From assembly GCA_028865345.1 (NCBI GenBank), contig JAGWKL010000010.1, positions 1-61,097 on the forward strand: a DNA stretch of 61,097 nt. Direction: 5' to 3'. Source of the DNA: Candidatus Omnitrophota bacterium (GTDB lineage: Bacteria > Omnitrophota > Gorgyraeia > Zapsychrales > Fredricksoniimonadaceae). Position 1 is the stretch's first letter. Each line of letters begins with the position of its first letter. The position numbers and the translations under genes were made by a program. Under the pieces are notes generated by a model. That model saw only the letters and a program-made list of their open reading frames with translations, searched no databases and had not been told where the DNA came from. Of this stretch, positions 25,402 through 34,379 are shown piece by piece.

Positions 25402-25842
25402 ATGAGACTGGAAACCGCAGACATTCAGAAGATCATTCCGCACCGCTTTCCTTTCTTGATGATCGACCGCATCCTGGAATGCCGGCCCAACGAAAAGCTG
25501 GTGGCGGTCAAGAACGTGTCCATCAACGAGCAGTATTTCCGCGGCCATTTTCCCCACGAACAGGTGATGCCGGGTGTTTTGATCATCGAAGCCATGGCCC
25601 AGGCCGGCTGCGTTTACGTTTATTACAGCAAGAACCTGCAGGGCCAGGACCTTACCTACTATCTGGCCAAGACCGAAGCGCGTTTCCACCATCCGGTCAT
25701 TCCCGGCGACCAGCTCGTCATTGAGGTCACGACGGTCAAATTGCTGCCCAAGGCCGGCTTTGTGAAATGTAAAGCGTTTGTCGGCGAGAAATTGATGGCG
25801 GAAGCGGACATAGGCTTTGGGATCAAGGCCTCCCGGGCCTGA
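25402..25842 (+). CDS. fabZ: 3-hydroxyacyl-ACP dehydratase FabZ
   Basis: A 146-aa hot-dog-fold dehydratase of fatty-acid synthesis. Active-site histidine in IIPHRFPFLMIDRI and glutamate in PGVLIIEAMAQAG. ATG 25402 gives the normal N-terminus; the frame extends back into ribE. Here it ends the riboflavin operon rather than an lpx/fab cluster. Confidence 0.95.
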   Translation: MRLETADIQKIIPHRFPFLMIDRILECRPNEKLVAVKNVSINEQYFRGHFPHEQVMPGVLIIEAMAQAGCVYVYYSKNLQGQDLTYYLAKTEARFHHPVIPGDQLVIEVTTVKLLPKAGFVKCKAFVGEKLMAEADIGFGIKASRA

Positions 25843-25907
25843 TGGACAAGACCGCCGGCCTTTCCCACCCGCTTGTTTTTGATTTAAATACCAGGTAAAC
25901 TTTATAT

Positions 25908-28900
25908 ATGAAGAACGCCCCATTGTTTTTCAGGACGTGGACATCCTTTATCGTCTCGTCCGCCTTTCTGCTCAATTCCTTTGGCCCTATTTGCCCTGTT
26001 GCCTGTTCGGCAGAGGGTACATTTCGTTTGCCGGCGCCCGGCGTCATGGTCCATTTAAGCCCGCCGTTCGATCCGCCTGTTCTTAAAGGCATTAAGGTCT
26101 ATGCCGCTGATCCGTTCAGGTTTGATTTCATACTCGATCCGGGTGACAGCGATGAAAGCACAAGTCAACTGAAGGAAGAGTCCGGCAAGTTGATCAAATA
26201 TTTCCTGACCGCCCTGACCATACCTGAGAAAGACCTATGGGTCAACCTTTCCCCGTATGAGAAGAACCGCATTATTCCCCAAAGTTTCGGCTTGACCGAA
26301 ATGGGCCGGGACCTTCTGGGGGAAGATTACATGCTTAAACAGATCACCGCGTCGCTGATATATCCCCAGGGCACAACAGGCAGAAAGTTTTGGAAGAAGG
26401 TTTACGAGGAGGCCCAAAAGAAATATGGAACAACCGATATACCGGTCAATACTTTTAACAAGGTGTGGATACTGCCCCAAAAGGCCGTCATTTATGAAAA
26501 TACCCGGGCGGGGACGGCCTATGTCGTGGAAGCAAAACTGAAAGTGATGCTGCAGCAGGATTATTTGTCCCTGAAGGAACATGAGGGGATAGGAGGTATC
26601 GTCCCCCCCGAAGAAAAACAGACCAGCCAAATCGGCAGCCAGGTGGTGCGGGAGGTGGTGATCCCTGAGTTGACCAGGGAAGTCAATGAAGACAAAAATT
26701 TTGCGCTGCTCAGGCAGGTTTACAATTCCCTGATCCTTGCCACCTGGTATAAGAAAAAAATCAAGGACAGTCTCCTGGCCAGGGTGTACGAGGACAAGAA
26801 CAAGGTCGCGGGTGTCAATGTCAATGATCCGCAGGAGAAAGAGAAGATTTATCAGCGCTACCTGGAGGCATTCAAGAAGGGGGTTTATAACTATATCCAA
26901 GAGGACGTCGATCCGGTCACGCATGCTGAGCTCCCCAGAAAGTATTTTTCCGGAGGGGTCGTTTTGGATTTGGAAGAAACCAATGTCAATGCGGGCAATG
27001 TCCTGCAGATGGTACACCGTGTTCCGGACGCTGCCATGCTGGGGCCCCGGGACCGAGGGATGGTCGTTGAGGCCGACATCGGCCCCGCGGACCAGGCGAT
27101 GGCCGGCGGTCCTCTTGAAGAGGCAAAGAAGAAGATCACGGATCTTGCAGACGGCCCCCTGGAGGGACGTCCGGTTTCCTATTTTGTTGATTGGATGAAC
27201 GGCATTGCCGATGCGGTCACCAGCCGGCTGTCGCAGGAGGATCTGAATTCCTTGGCCGTTCAACTCATTGAGAGTCCCAATGAACACATCACCAACCTGA
27301 TACAGAAGAAATTGGAAGGCGAAGCGCGCACCATCGCCAAATACAGCCTTTCGTTTTATAAAAGCCTGCCCCAGGACGGTAAAATCAATGTCTATCTTTT
27401 CAGGGACGCTCTTACGTTATATACGGCACAACGTACGGTGGGGACCCAGCCTCTGGCGATGGCTGTGTCCAAGGCTTCCGTGGGGATGAGTGTTTATCTG
27501 GCTGTCAAGGCCCTTATCGAAGAGTCCAAATTACGCGTGGGTTTGGGGCCGGCTTCGGAAATCCCCAAGAAAGATTTCCGGAAGTTTAAGGCGGAATTCT
27601 TTAAGTTATTCGACGCATTGATCAATGACAAGCCCATTGGGGAGATCAAATCAGGCAATACCATGATCACGAAGTATGCCCAAAACCTTAAGACGGCGAC
27701 GGACCGTTTATCGGCCTATGCCGGTCAAATCGGCCTGACCCCAGCCCTTATGAACGACCGGGGGGTGCGTTTTATCGATACCACCATGCAGGGGGCGCTG
27801 GTCCTCTTGATGGAGGCGGTGGCGCGCCAGATGATGAAAAAGGCGGGATTGAGTGAAACCCAGATGAAGGACAAGACCTCCAGCCGGATGTTTTACAGCT
27901 TTTTATCCCCAGCCTTGAGTTTTATAAAGATCAAAGACAGCCATCTTTCCCGCGCAACCGAGTTTTCAGGGTTACCGTTTAATATCAAAGAAAATAATTG
28001 GGCCCATCATGAGCCTTTGATGCATGTGCCCCACATGTCCGGATCCCAGGATAGAAAAAAATTCTTATTTTTCATGGTTGCTTTAAAAAATGAATTGCTG
28101 AAATTGGAGAACCCTCCCCCGCAGGACCGCCAAGGGGCGGGGTTTTTTGATCCCTCACTTTACAAGGAAGCGCAAGACATGCGGCAGGCCCGTCTCTCCG
28201 GGCAGCGTATGCCCAAAGGCTTTTGGGACGATGAGAGAATGGCCGCATACAGCGTGTGGGCGGCATTGGATACGATCCCGGGGTTCAAGGAAGCGCGCCA
28301 ACACAACGACATCAGGGAGATGGCAGGGTTGTACCGCAAGTACGTGATGGAGTATAAATCAAAAAAAGAAACAGGCCAGAACAACGGCCAGACGGCTTTT
28401 TTTCGTGAAGTCGGGAAGTTAGGCGGGATGATGCGCAGAACCCGGGCCTATTTGGACAAGGCCGACAGCGCGGCCTCATTATTGCGCTTTGCTTTGCCGG
28501 GCTTGGTCGATGGGGCCAATCCGGATGCCCTGGACCCTCTGGAAGTGGAATTGAATTATTGGAGCGATCCCGAGAACGTCAGGCGGCACATTTATCAGGC
28601 GCTGGATACAATCCCCGGGTTTAAGGAGGCGCGCCTGCACAACGACATCAAGGAAATGGCAGGGTTGTACCGCAAGTACGTGATCGGGTATAAATCCAAA
28701 AAAGAAGCCGGCCAGAACGGCCAGATAGCTTTTTTTCATGAAGTCGGAGTGTTAAGCGGGTTGATGGATTCCACGGTACATTTAGACAAAACCAACTCTC
28801 CGGCCTCATTATTGCGTTTTGCCTTGCCGGGTTTGATCGATGGGGCCAACCCGGATGCCTTGAACCCCCTGGAAGTAGAAATCAATTATTGGAGCGATCC

Positions 28901-30893
28901 CGAGAACGCCAGGCGGCATATTGATCAGGCGCTGGATACAATACCCGGGTTTAAGGAGGCGCGTCAACACAACGACATCAAGGAGATGGCCCAATTGTAC
29001 CGCAAGTACGTGATCGGCTATAAATCAAAAGTGAATATCAACAGGAACGGTCAACTGGCTTTTTTCACTGAAGTCGGGGGTTTAGGCGGTTTGATGGCCA
29101 ATCCCCAGACTTATTTGGAAAAAATGAACAGCGCGTCGTCGGTATTGCGTTTCGCTTTACCGGGCCTGATCGACGATCAAAATCCCGATGCCTTGCATTC
29201 CAATGAGGTTGAAAAATTTCCAAGTGACCAGGCAATGACCCATGGGAACAAACCCGCCGCCCAAGAATGGGAGGGCATTGAAAAGTCCAGGATTTTAAAT
29301 GCCGGTCCGCACGGGGCAGCAATATTGAAGAAATTGATTGAACATGGAGTGGTCAGTGAAATTTCCGGTGACAGGGTGCTGGCCAATACGGATTTAAAAT
29401 ACCCGGCTGCCGTGCAAGAGATCATCGATGAGGCCGGAGGAGACCCCGGCGAAGCCGGGATCATTGAGGCTGCTCTGTCCCAGTCCCAATTGATGCAGGA
29501 ATATGCTCCGATCCTGAAAATCCTTCCTGTTGTGCATGTCTTTCTTTACCCTTTTCAGGCGGGAGAAGTTTATCAGAGCGATGCGTTTTCTTCGTTAAAG
29601 ATCCGGGAGTTGCTTCAGGAAGGAAGATTGGAGGTGAGAAAAAGCCCTCAAACCTGGCTGCAATTATATTGGAAACCCGGTGAAAGAAACAAATGGGCTT
29701 TGGAAAAGCAGGAAGAGGTCGATCAATGGAGTTCCATCCCGCAAGGGAAATCCGATTGGCTCAGCTTCAGGAAATCCGTTAAAGTGGAAGTCGGGTATAG
29801 CGCCTATGTGATTTCGGTCAAAGACGGGAAAGTAAGATTTGAAAGCAATGGTTTTCAACCGGAAATCAAAAGCCTTTCCCTGAGAGAGTTCCATGAGATA
29901 GGGGATGCGTTCATGTTTCGGGTCGATGAGGAAGAGGCAAAGGGCAATTATAGAATGTATTTCCACAGTCAAAATCAACCTGCCACCCTAAAATGGGAGG
30001 CCGTGCCGGACTCTTCCAATATTTTGGGGGTGTTCAGACAGCCTGTAAATTTAAGAAAGACATTCGGAATGGTCGACAGGACGCAAGGGTTGTCCACCCT
30101 GGTCAGCGGCAGCGGTCCGGCATTGAGAGAAGTCTACAATGTCATAAGACACCGGGTCAATTTTAGAATGGAATTTTGGAAAAGCATCAGGGCATCCCAA
30201 GGCAGGGAGAAGGTCGAAGCCTTTTTGGCGGATGCCCTTAAAGAGGGGAATAAAGCCCTGGCGTATTATAAAATGAGCAAAGAAAACTCAAAACCTACGG
30301 TCCTTAATGTCGATCTTGCCGCTGTCTGGCAGGATAGGCAAGGCCGTCAATACGCGACAATCGTTTTTGAAGGCAGGAACCGGATTTATCTGCTCAAGAA
30401 ATCCGGAAAACTGACAGCCTACACACATGAAGAAAATACGGGAAAGATCACCATTGCGGTTGATGAAGGGGATTCCGTGATCATGACATCAGGGATCCCT
30501 GCCTTTGAAAAGGACCTTACTTTTGAAGATGATACGCCTACAGGTATCGCGGAGGCTGTTTTGAGTAAGAAATGGAATAAACATGTCAATGGTTCATTCC
30601 CGGGGGTCGTTGTTCTAAAGATTTTAGAGCCCGGAGGGGTTCCAAAGACAGACCAGGCGATGATGACCCCCAAGAGCCAGAACCCGGGCGGTATCGACCT
30701 GACTGCAGGGAACATGAATTTGCAAATCAAGGGAAACGGCGGGGCGGGGATCAGATTTCATCTTGATGCCTTCACGCTGCAGCAACTCCGGGATTTGCCA
30801 GGATTTACTCCGGTCAAAATCAATATCAGGCCGTTGACGGACCTTCGCAGGTTCTTAGGGATCCGGGAAAATCCGGCGGCCGACGCCCCGTGA
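25908..30893 (+). CDS. Giant modular secreted protein with shared terminal domains and three internal repeats
   Basis: A 1661-aa protein of unknown function. A hydrophobic N-terminus (about 8-35) looks like a signal peptide. Residues about 40-355 form a domain (LPAPGVMVHL, LIKYFLTALTIPE, WVNLSPYEKNRII, PVNTFNKVWILP, PRKYFSGG) shared with the 31458 protein. The middle is helical; residues about 786-1103 hold three tandem repeats of about 110 aa. The end (about 1590-1655, GGIDLTAGNMNLQIKG, PGFTPVKINIRPLTDLR) is also shared. DQAM motifs mark several domain borders. I recall such proteins in Omnitrophota genomes; the role is unknown, perhaps in the cell envelope. Confidence 0.8.
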   Translation: MKNAPLFFRTWTSFIVSSAFLLNSFGPICPVACSAEGTFRLPAPGVMVHLSPPFDPPVLKGIKVYAADPFRFDFILDPGDSDESTSQLKEESGKLIKYFLTALTIPEKDLWVNLSPYEKNRIIPQSFGLTEMGRDLLGEDYMLKQITASLIYPQGTTGRKFWKKVYEEAQKKYGTTDIPVNTFNKVWILPQKAVIYENTRAGTAYVVEAKLKVMLQQDYLSLKEHEGIGGIVPPEEKQTSQIGSQVVREVVIPELTREVNEDKNFALLRQVYNSLILATWYKKKIKDSLLARVYEDKNKVAGVNVNDPQEKEKIYQRYLEAFKKGVYNYIQEDVDPVTHAELPRKYFSGGVVLDLEETNVNAGNVLQMVHRVPDAAMLGPRDRGMVVEADIGPADQAMAGGPLEEAKKKITDLADGPLEGRPVSYFVDWMNGIADAVTSRLSQEDLNSLAVQLIESPNEHITNLIQKKLEGEARTIAKYSLSFYKSLPQDGKINVYLFRDALTLYTAQRTVGTQPLAMAVSKASVGMSVYLAVKALIEESKLRVGLGPASEIPKKDFRKFKAEFFKLFDALINDKPIGEIKSGNTMITKYAQNLKTATDRLSAYAGQIGLTPALMNDRGVRFIDTTMQGALVLLMEAVARQMMKKAGLSETQMKDKTSSRMFYSFLSPALSFIKIKDSHLSRATEFSGLPFNIKENNWAHHEPLMHVPHMSGSQDRKKFLFFMVALKNELLKLENPPPQDRQGAGFFDPSLYKEAQDMRQARLSGQRMPKGFWDDERMAAYSVWAALDTIPGFKEARQHNDIREMAGLYRKYVMEYKSKKETGQNNGQTAFFREVGKLGGMMRRTRAYLDKADSAASLLRFALPGLVDGANPDALDPLEVELNYWSDPENVRRHIYQALDTIPGFKEARLHNDIKEMAGLYRKYVIGYKSKKEAGQNGQIAFFHEVGVLSGLMDSTVHLDKTNSPASLLRFALPGLIDGANPDALNPLEVEINYWSDPENARRHIDQALDTIPGFKEARQHNDIKEMAQLYRKYVIGYKSKVNINRNGQLAFFTEVGGLGGLMANPQTYLEKMNSASSVLRFALPGLIDDQNPDALHSNEVEKFPSDQAMTHGNKPAAQEWEGIEKSRILNAGPHGAAILKKLIEHGVVSEISGDRVLANTDLKYPAAVQEIIDEAGGDPGEAGIIEAALSQSQLMQEYAPILKILPVVHVFLYPFQAGEVYQSDAFSSLKIRELLQEGRLEVRKSPQTWLQLYWKPGERNKWALEKQEEVDQWSSIPQGKSDWLSFRKSVKVEVGYSAYVISVKDGKVRFESNGFQPEIKSLSLREFHEIGDAFMFRVDEEEAKGNYRMYFHSQNQPATLKWEAVPDSSNILGVFRQPVNLRKTFGMVDRTQGLSTLVSGSGPALREVYNVIRHRVNFRMEFWKSIRASQGREKVEAFLADALKEGNKALAYYKMSKENSKPTVLNVDLAAVWQDRQGRQYATIVFEGRNRIYLLKKSGKLTAYTHEENTGKITIAVDEGDSVIMTSGIPAFEKDLTFEDDTPTGIAEAVLSKKWNKHVNGSFPGVVVLKILEPGGVPKTDQAMMTPKSQNPGGIDLTAGNMNLQIKGNGGAGIRFHLDAFTLQQLRDLPGFTPVKINIRPLTDLRRFLGIRENPAADAP
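28263..29216 (+). repeat. Three tandem coding repeats of about 110 residues
   Basis: Copies start at 28263, 28599 and 28929 (periods 336 and 330 bases). Each opens with ALDTIPGFKEAR, then HNDI.EMA.LYRKYV..YKSK, a FF.EVG..G stretch, LLRFALPGL(V/I)DGANPDAL, and ends with NYWSDPEN.RRHI. Copy three degenerates at its end. The nucleotide similarity is high, which suggests recent duplication. Confidence 0.9.
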
Positions 30894-30920
30894 GAGGGGA
30901 AGGACTGCTTTTTATGTTTA

Positions 30921-30949
30921 TTGACGCAGGGTCATGGGGCTGATAAAAT
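30921..30949 (+). promoter_or_regulatory. Putative tRNA-Pro promoter
   Basis: TTGACG (30921-30926), 17 bases, TAAAAT (30944-30949), preceded by TGA. Transcription would begin about 25 bases before the tRNA. Confidence 0.6.
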
Positions 30950-30981
30950 ACCGCCCTTACTTAAGCTCTGTGTTTACATTT

Positions 30982-31055
<74 letters not shown>

Positions 31056-31089
31056 CTTTTTAAACACCAAGAGCCTCCTGCCTGAACTG

Positions 31090-31117
31090 TTGAAATCTCT
31101 TTTGGAAAGGTTATACT
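31090..31117 (+). promoter_or_regulatory. Putative acylphosphatase promoter
   Basis: TTGAAA (31090-31095), 16 bases, TATACT (31112-31117), giving a short leader with AAAAGGGGG before the ATG at 31141. Confidence 0.6.
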
Positions 31118-31140
31118 AACTGCGGAGAAAAGGGGGATTT

Positions 31141-31407
31141 ATGGTCCGGGCCCATATTCATTTCTACGGCACGGTTCAGGGTGTCGGTTTCCGCTATACC
31201 ACCTTGTCTTTGGCCAAATCTTTGCAGCTTACCGGATGGGTCAGGAACCTTTCCGACGGCAGTGTGGAGTCTGTGGTGGAAGGCCCCCGCGAGGCGATCG
31301 ACGGGCTTTTGTCCCGCTTAAAAGGGGAATTCGGCAGTTTTATCCGCGACATCAAGATCGAATGGCCTGCGGCCAGGGGGGAATTCGATAAGTTTTGCAT
31401 TGTATGA
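31141..31407 (+). CDS. acyP: Acylphosphatase
   Basis: An 88-aa enzyme that hydrolyses acyl phosphates. The catalytic signature is complete: Arg18 in GTVQGVGFRYT and Asn36 in GWVRNLSDGSVE. A strong ribosome site (AAAAGGGGG) precedes the ATG. It lies 50 bases before the second large secreted protein and may be co-transcribed with it. Confidence 0.95.
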   Translation: MVRAHIHFYGTVQGVGFRYTTLSLAKSLQLTGWVRNLSDGSVESVVEGPREAIDGLLSRLKGEFGSFIRDIKIEWPAARGEFDKFCIV

Positions 31408-31457
31408 CCGTGGAGGGTCCCGACCGGCATTTTGATCAGGGTTTGTTTGGAGGAGCG

Positions 31458-34379
31458 ATGGTCCGACGTTTGATTGTCCTACTGGTTTGCCTTTCCTTTA
31501 TTTTGGGCAATCTTCAATATGCTTATGCCCTGCCCGGCACAGCGGCAGGCGGAGGCTTCAGCATCAATCAGCTGCCCGCGCCCGGCGCCATGGTGGGGGT
31601 TTCCGCCAAATTTGCGCCGGTGGCTTTGAAGGGGCTGGTCGTCGACCCTCAAAAGCCTCTGGAATTGCGGTTCATCGTCGATACGGGCAGCGATGCCGCG
31701 TATGCGCAAGCGCCGGCTACGCAGCAGCCTGTCAGGGCGCAAATCGACCGCTTGGTCAAATATTTTCTGGCCGGTTTAACGATCCCCGACGGAGACCTGT
31801 GGGTCAACCTTTCCCCGTATGAAAAAGACAGGATTGTCCCCAAGACCTTAGGACAAACAGGGCTGGGGCGGGATTTGCTGGCCCAGGACTATATTCTTAA
31901 ACAATTGACGGCTTCGCTCATCTATCCTGAAAGAAAATTAGGCGAGGAATTCTGGAGCAGGGTTTACGCTAAAGCCGAAAAGCTGTTCGGGACGACGAAC
32001 GTCCCTGTCAATACCTTTAATAAGGTATGGATTTTGCCCAAGGAGGCCCAGGTCTTTGAGCATGGCAATGCCGTTTATGTCACTAAGGCAACGCTCAAGG
32101 TCATGCTGGATGAAGATTATCTGGCTCTCAAGGACCACAGGGCCGTCACCAACCCGTCTGCCGGAATATCCTCCAGGATCATGCGTAAAATCGTACTTCC
32201 TGAAATTGAAAAAGAAGTCAATGAGGGAAAGAATTTTGCGCCGTTGCGCCAGATTTATCAGGCTTTGATCCTGGCGAAATGGTACAAGCAAACCGTCCAA
32301 AACGGGCTGTTGGATGCCGTTTATACGGACCGGCGCAAAACCATGGGGATCAATCTCCTTGACCCCGCGGTCAAAGAGCAGATCTACCGGCGTTATCTTC
32401 AGGCGTATAAAAAAGGGGTGTTTGATTATGTCAAGGAGGTCCCGGCCCGAGACGGCCGTGCCGTACCCAGGAAATATTTTTCAGGAGGCACCTCCTTCAG
32501 CGGTATCAAGCTGGAAACAAACGGTACGGCAGCCCAGGAGCGTCCTGACGGGGCCATGATCAGCGCAACGGTGGACCTGGAAAAAGCGCCTGATCTTGCC
32601 ATGGCCTCAACGAATGAAAAAATCCTTGATCTTATCAATGATTTGAAGTCGCATGGCGTTGTGCCGGCGATCCCAGGAAAGGATCTGTCGGTTTATGACA
32701 ATCCGGCGAAATTGGTCAATTATATCCGGCAGCATGGCATTATAGAAAACCCCGACGATATTGCCAGGGTATTATCGTGGCGCCTGCAGGTCCAGGAAGG
32801 GCATCCTCCCTTATCGGGCATCAGCGGTCAAAGCGTGCTGTTTTTATATGATTCTCTTTTTGCCCCGGATTTTTCTTTGGCCATGGACCGGATCAGGAAG
32901 GCGGGGTTCGTGGTTTCCGGCGGGAACCTGATCCCTAAAGCCAATGAACAACAGGACAAAGAGCGGGCCAATCTGGGGCTTTTTAATCAAGATCCCAGGG
33001 TAATAGCGTTGATCAAGGAATTACAACAACCGGAGGAATGGGACAATATTGTGCAACGCGGCGCTTTTGTGTTTGACGTGGATAAAACACTGCTTCCCAG
33101 GGGCAGCAAGGGATTGAAGGAATATGCAAGGCTGGCGTCCTTGTTCGCCGGACTTATGCGCGCAGGGGTAAGGGTGGTCATTATTTCCGGCAATTCGTGG
33201 AGCGAGCAGATGAAAAGGATATACCTGCCGATAGAAGCACAAATGGCGCCGGGGGAGAGCCTGACCTTTTATGTCAATGAAGGAGCAGAAAAGATCACCA
33301 TCGATAAGTCCAGGGGCGGTGCTGTGTTGGAAGAAACATATAATGTCGCCCATGGCATGGATGCCCATGTCATCCAGAAGGCCATCGATGAGACTTTACA
33401 AGAAATGGCTCAGGATAATTTTGGATTGAGCCCGCAACAATTGACGGCGTATAAGGAGGCGCTTGAAGCGTATCGCCAGAAGAGTTATGAAACGCTGCAT
33501 TTTGAGATGCCATGGGAGAACAAGGGCGCCTGGAAGCCCCAATGGGTGACAGAGGAAGAAGTGCAACGGGAAGAACAGGCGACGGCGACCGTCAGTGTGC
33601 CCTGGATTGGCGAGAGGGGCCGGATTTCCAGGCACGGAAAAGAGTTCTTTGCCAGTTTGGCCATCAAACCGACCCCGGTTTTCGAATTTAACGGGCAGAA
33701 GATAGATGTGCGTCCGGTCATCCAACGGCATATTGTGGAAAGATTAAGACAGATGGGACAGGACCCTGATCGGTTTGAATTAAGGTCCGGGGGATCGACC
33801 ACAACGGATATTACGCTCGCCAATGCGGATAAACCTGAGGCCCTGGCGGATTTTATAACAGCCAACGGATTGGACCCCCGCTGGGTCTTTTATTTGGGGG
33901 ATGAATTTTATGTCCGCGAGGGCAGATACAGCAATGATGAGCCGATCGCCCGCGAGGCCCGGGTTGCCGGATCCGCCCTGGATGGCGTGCGCACCCTTGC
34001 CGTCAACGAGAACAATATAGAGGGATCGCAGGTGGCCTATTGGATCGGCCGCACCCCGCAGGCGACCGAAGAATTCTTAGAGCAGGTTGTGCCCGACACC
34101 GCCAAGACAGGAGGCGCGCTGCCGGCCGAAGAGCTTCACAAAGACGCTGCCGCCCCACCCTCGGCAGAGGCAACCAACGGCGGTATCGATCTTGATCAAA
34201 TTCATGTCAGGCGCTACGGCAGGTCCGTGATGGTCCGGTTTGACCCGGCCCGGTTGCGCGAACTTCGCCGGGGAGGGTTCGAAGGGTTTACGCCCGTTAT
34301 TGTCAATATCAGGCCGTTACAAAATTTTCTTAAACCGTCTTTGGGAACTGCGGGCAGGTATGAATCAGACCCAGGCTAA
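31458..34379 (+). CDS. Secreted modular protein with an HAD-phosphatase domain
   Basis: A 973-aa protein with a signal peptide (about 1-24). Residues about 38-345 repeat the N-terminal domain of the 25908 protein. Residues about 535-890 look like an HAD hydrolase: motif I FDVDKT (Asp540, Asp542), motif II VVIISGNS, a cap region, and motif IV-like FYLGDEFY, with KIDVRPVI and GSTTTDITLAN between. The C-terminal domain (GGIDLDQIHV, GFTPVIVNIRPL) is shared with the sister protein. ATG 31458 follows TTGGAGGAG. The 3' end overlaps ligA by 20 bases. The substrate is unknown. Confidence 0.8.
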   Translation: MVRRLIVLLVCLSFILGNLQYAYALPGTAAGGGFSINQLPAPGAMVGVSAKFAPVALKGLVVDPQKPLELRFIVDTGSDAAYAQAPATQQPVRAQIDRLVKYFLAGLTIPDGDLWVNLSPYEKDRIVPKTLGQTGLGRDLLAQDYILKQLTASLIYPERKLGEEFWSRVYAKAEKLFGTTNVPVNTFNKVWILPKEAQVFEHGNAVYVTKATLKVMLDEDYLALKDHRAVTNPSAGISSRIMRKIVLPEIEKEVNEGKNFAPLRQIYQALILAKWYKQTVQNGLLDAVYTDRRKTMGINLLDPAVKEQIYRRYLQAYKKGVFDYVKEVPARDGRAVPRKYFSGGTSFSGIKLETNGTAAQERPDGAMISATVDLEKAPDLAMASTNEKILDLINDLKSHGVVPAIPGKDLSVYDNPAKLVNYIRQHGIIENPDDIARVLSWRLQVQEGHPPLSGISGQSVLFLYDSLFAPDFSLAMDRIRKAGFVVSGGNLIPKANEQQDKERANLGLFNQDPRVIALIKELQQPEEWDNIVQRGAFVFDVDKTLLPRGSKGLKEYARLASLFAGLMRAGVRVVIISGNSWSEQMKRIYLPIEAQMAPGESLTFYVNEGAEKITIDKSRGGAVLEETYNVAHGMDAHVIQKAIDETLQEMAQDNFGLSPQQLTAYKEALEAYRQKSYETLHFEMPWENKGAWKPQWVTEEEVQREEQATATVSVPWIGERGRISRHGKEFFASLAIKPTPVFEFNGQKIDVRPVIQRHIVERLRQMGQDPDRFELRSGGSTTTDITLANADKPEALADFITANGLDPRWVFYLGDEFYVREGRYSNDEPIAREARVAGSALDGVRTLAVNENNIEGSQVAYWIGRTPQATEEFLEQVVPDTAKTGGALPAEELHKDAAAPPSAEATNGGIDLDQIHVRRYGRSVMVRFDPARLRELRRGGFEGFTPVIVNIRPLQNFLKPSLGTAGRYESDPG

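Noticed and set aside
26235-27287. A 350-codon open frame on the minus strand inside the giant secreted protein gene
   Set aside because: It is antisense to a well-supported gene, has no recognisable domain, and its length follows from the codon bias of the + strand gene. Many similar long antisense frames occur opposite pnp, ftsI, ribBA and pstA.
28263-29216. A CRISPR array or noncoding tandem repeat
   Set aside because: The repeats are 330-336 bases, in frame, and clearly protein-coding; no short repeat-spacer pattern exists anywhere in the window.
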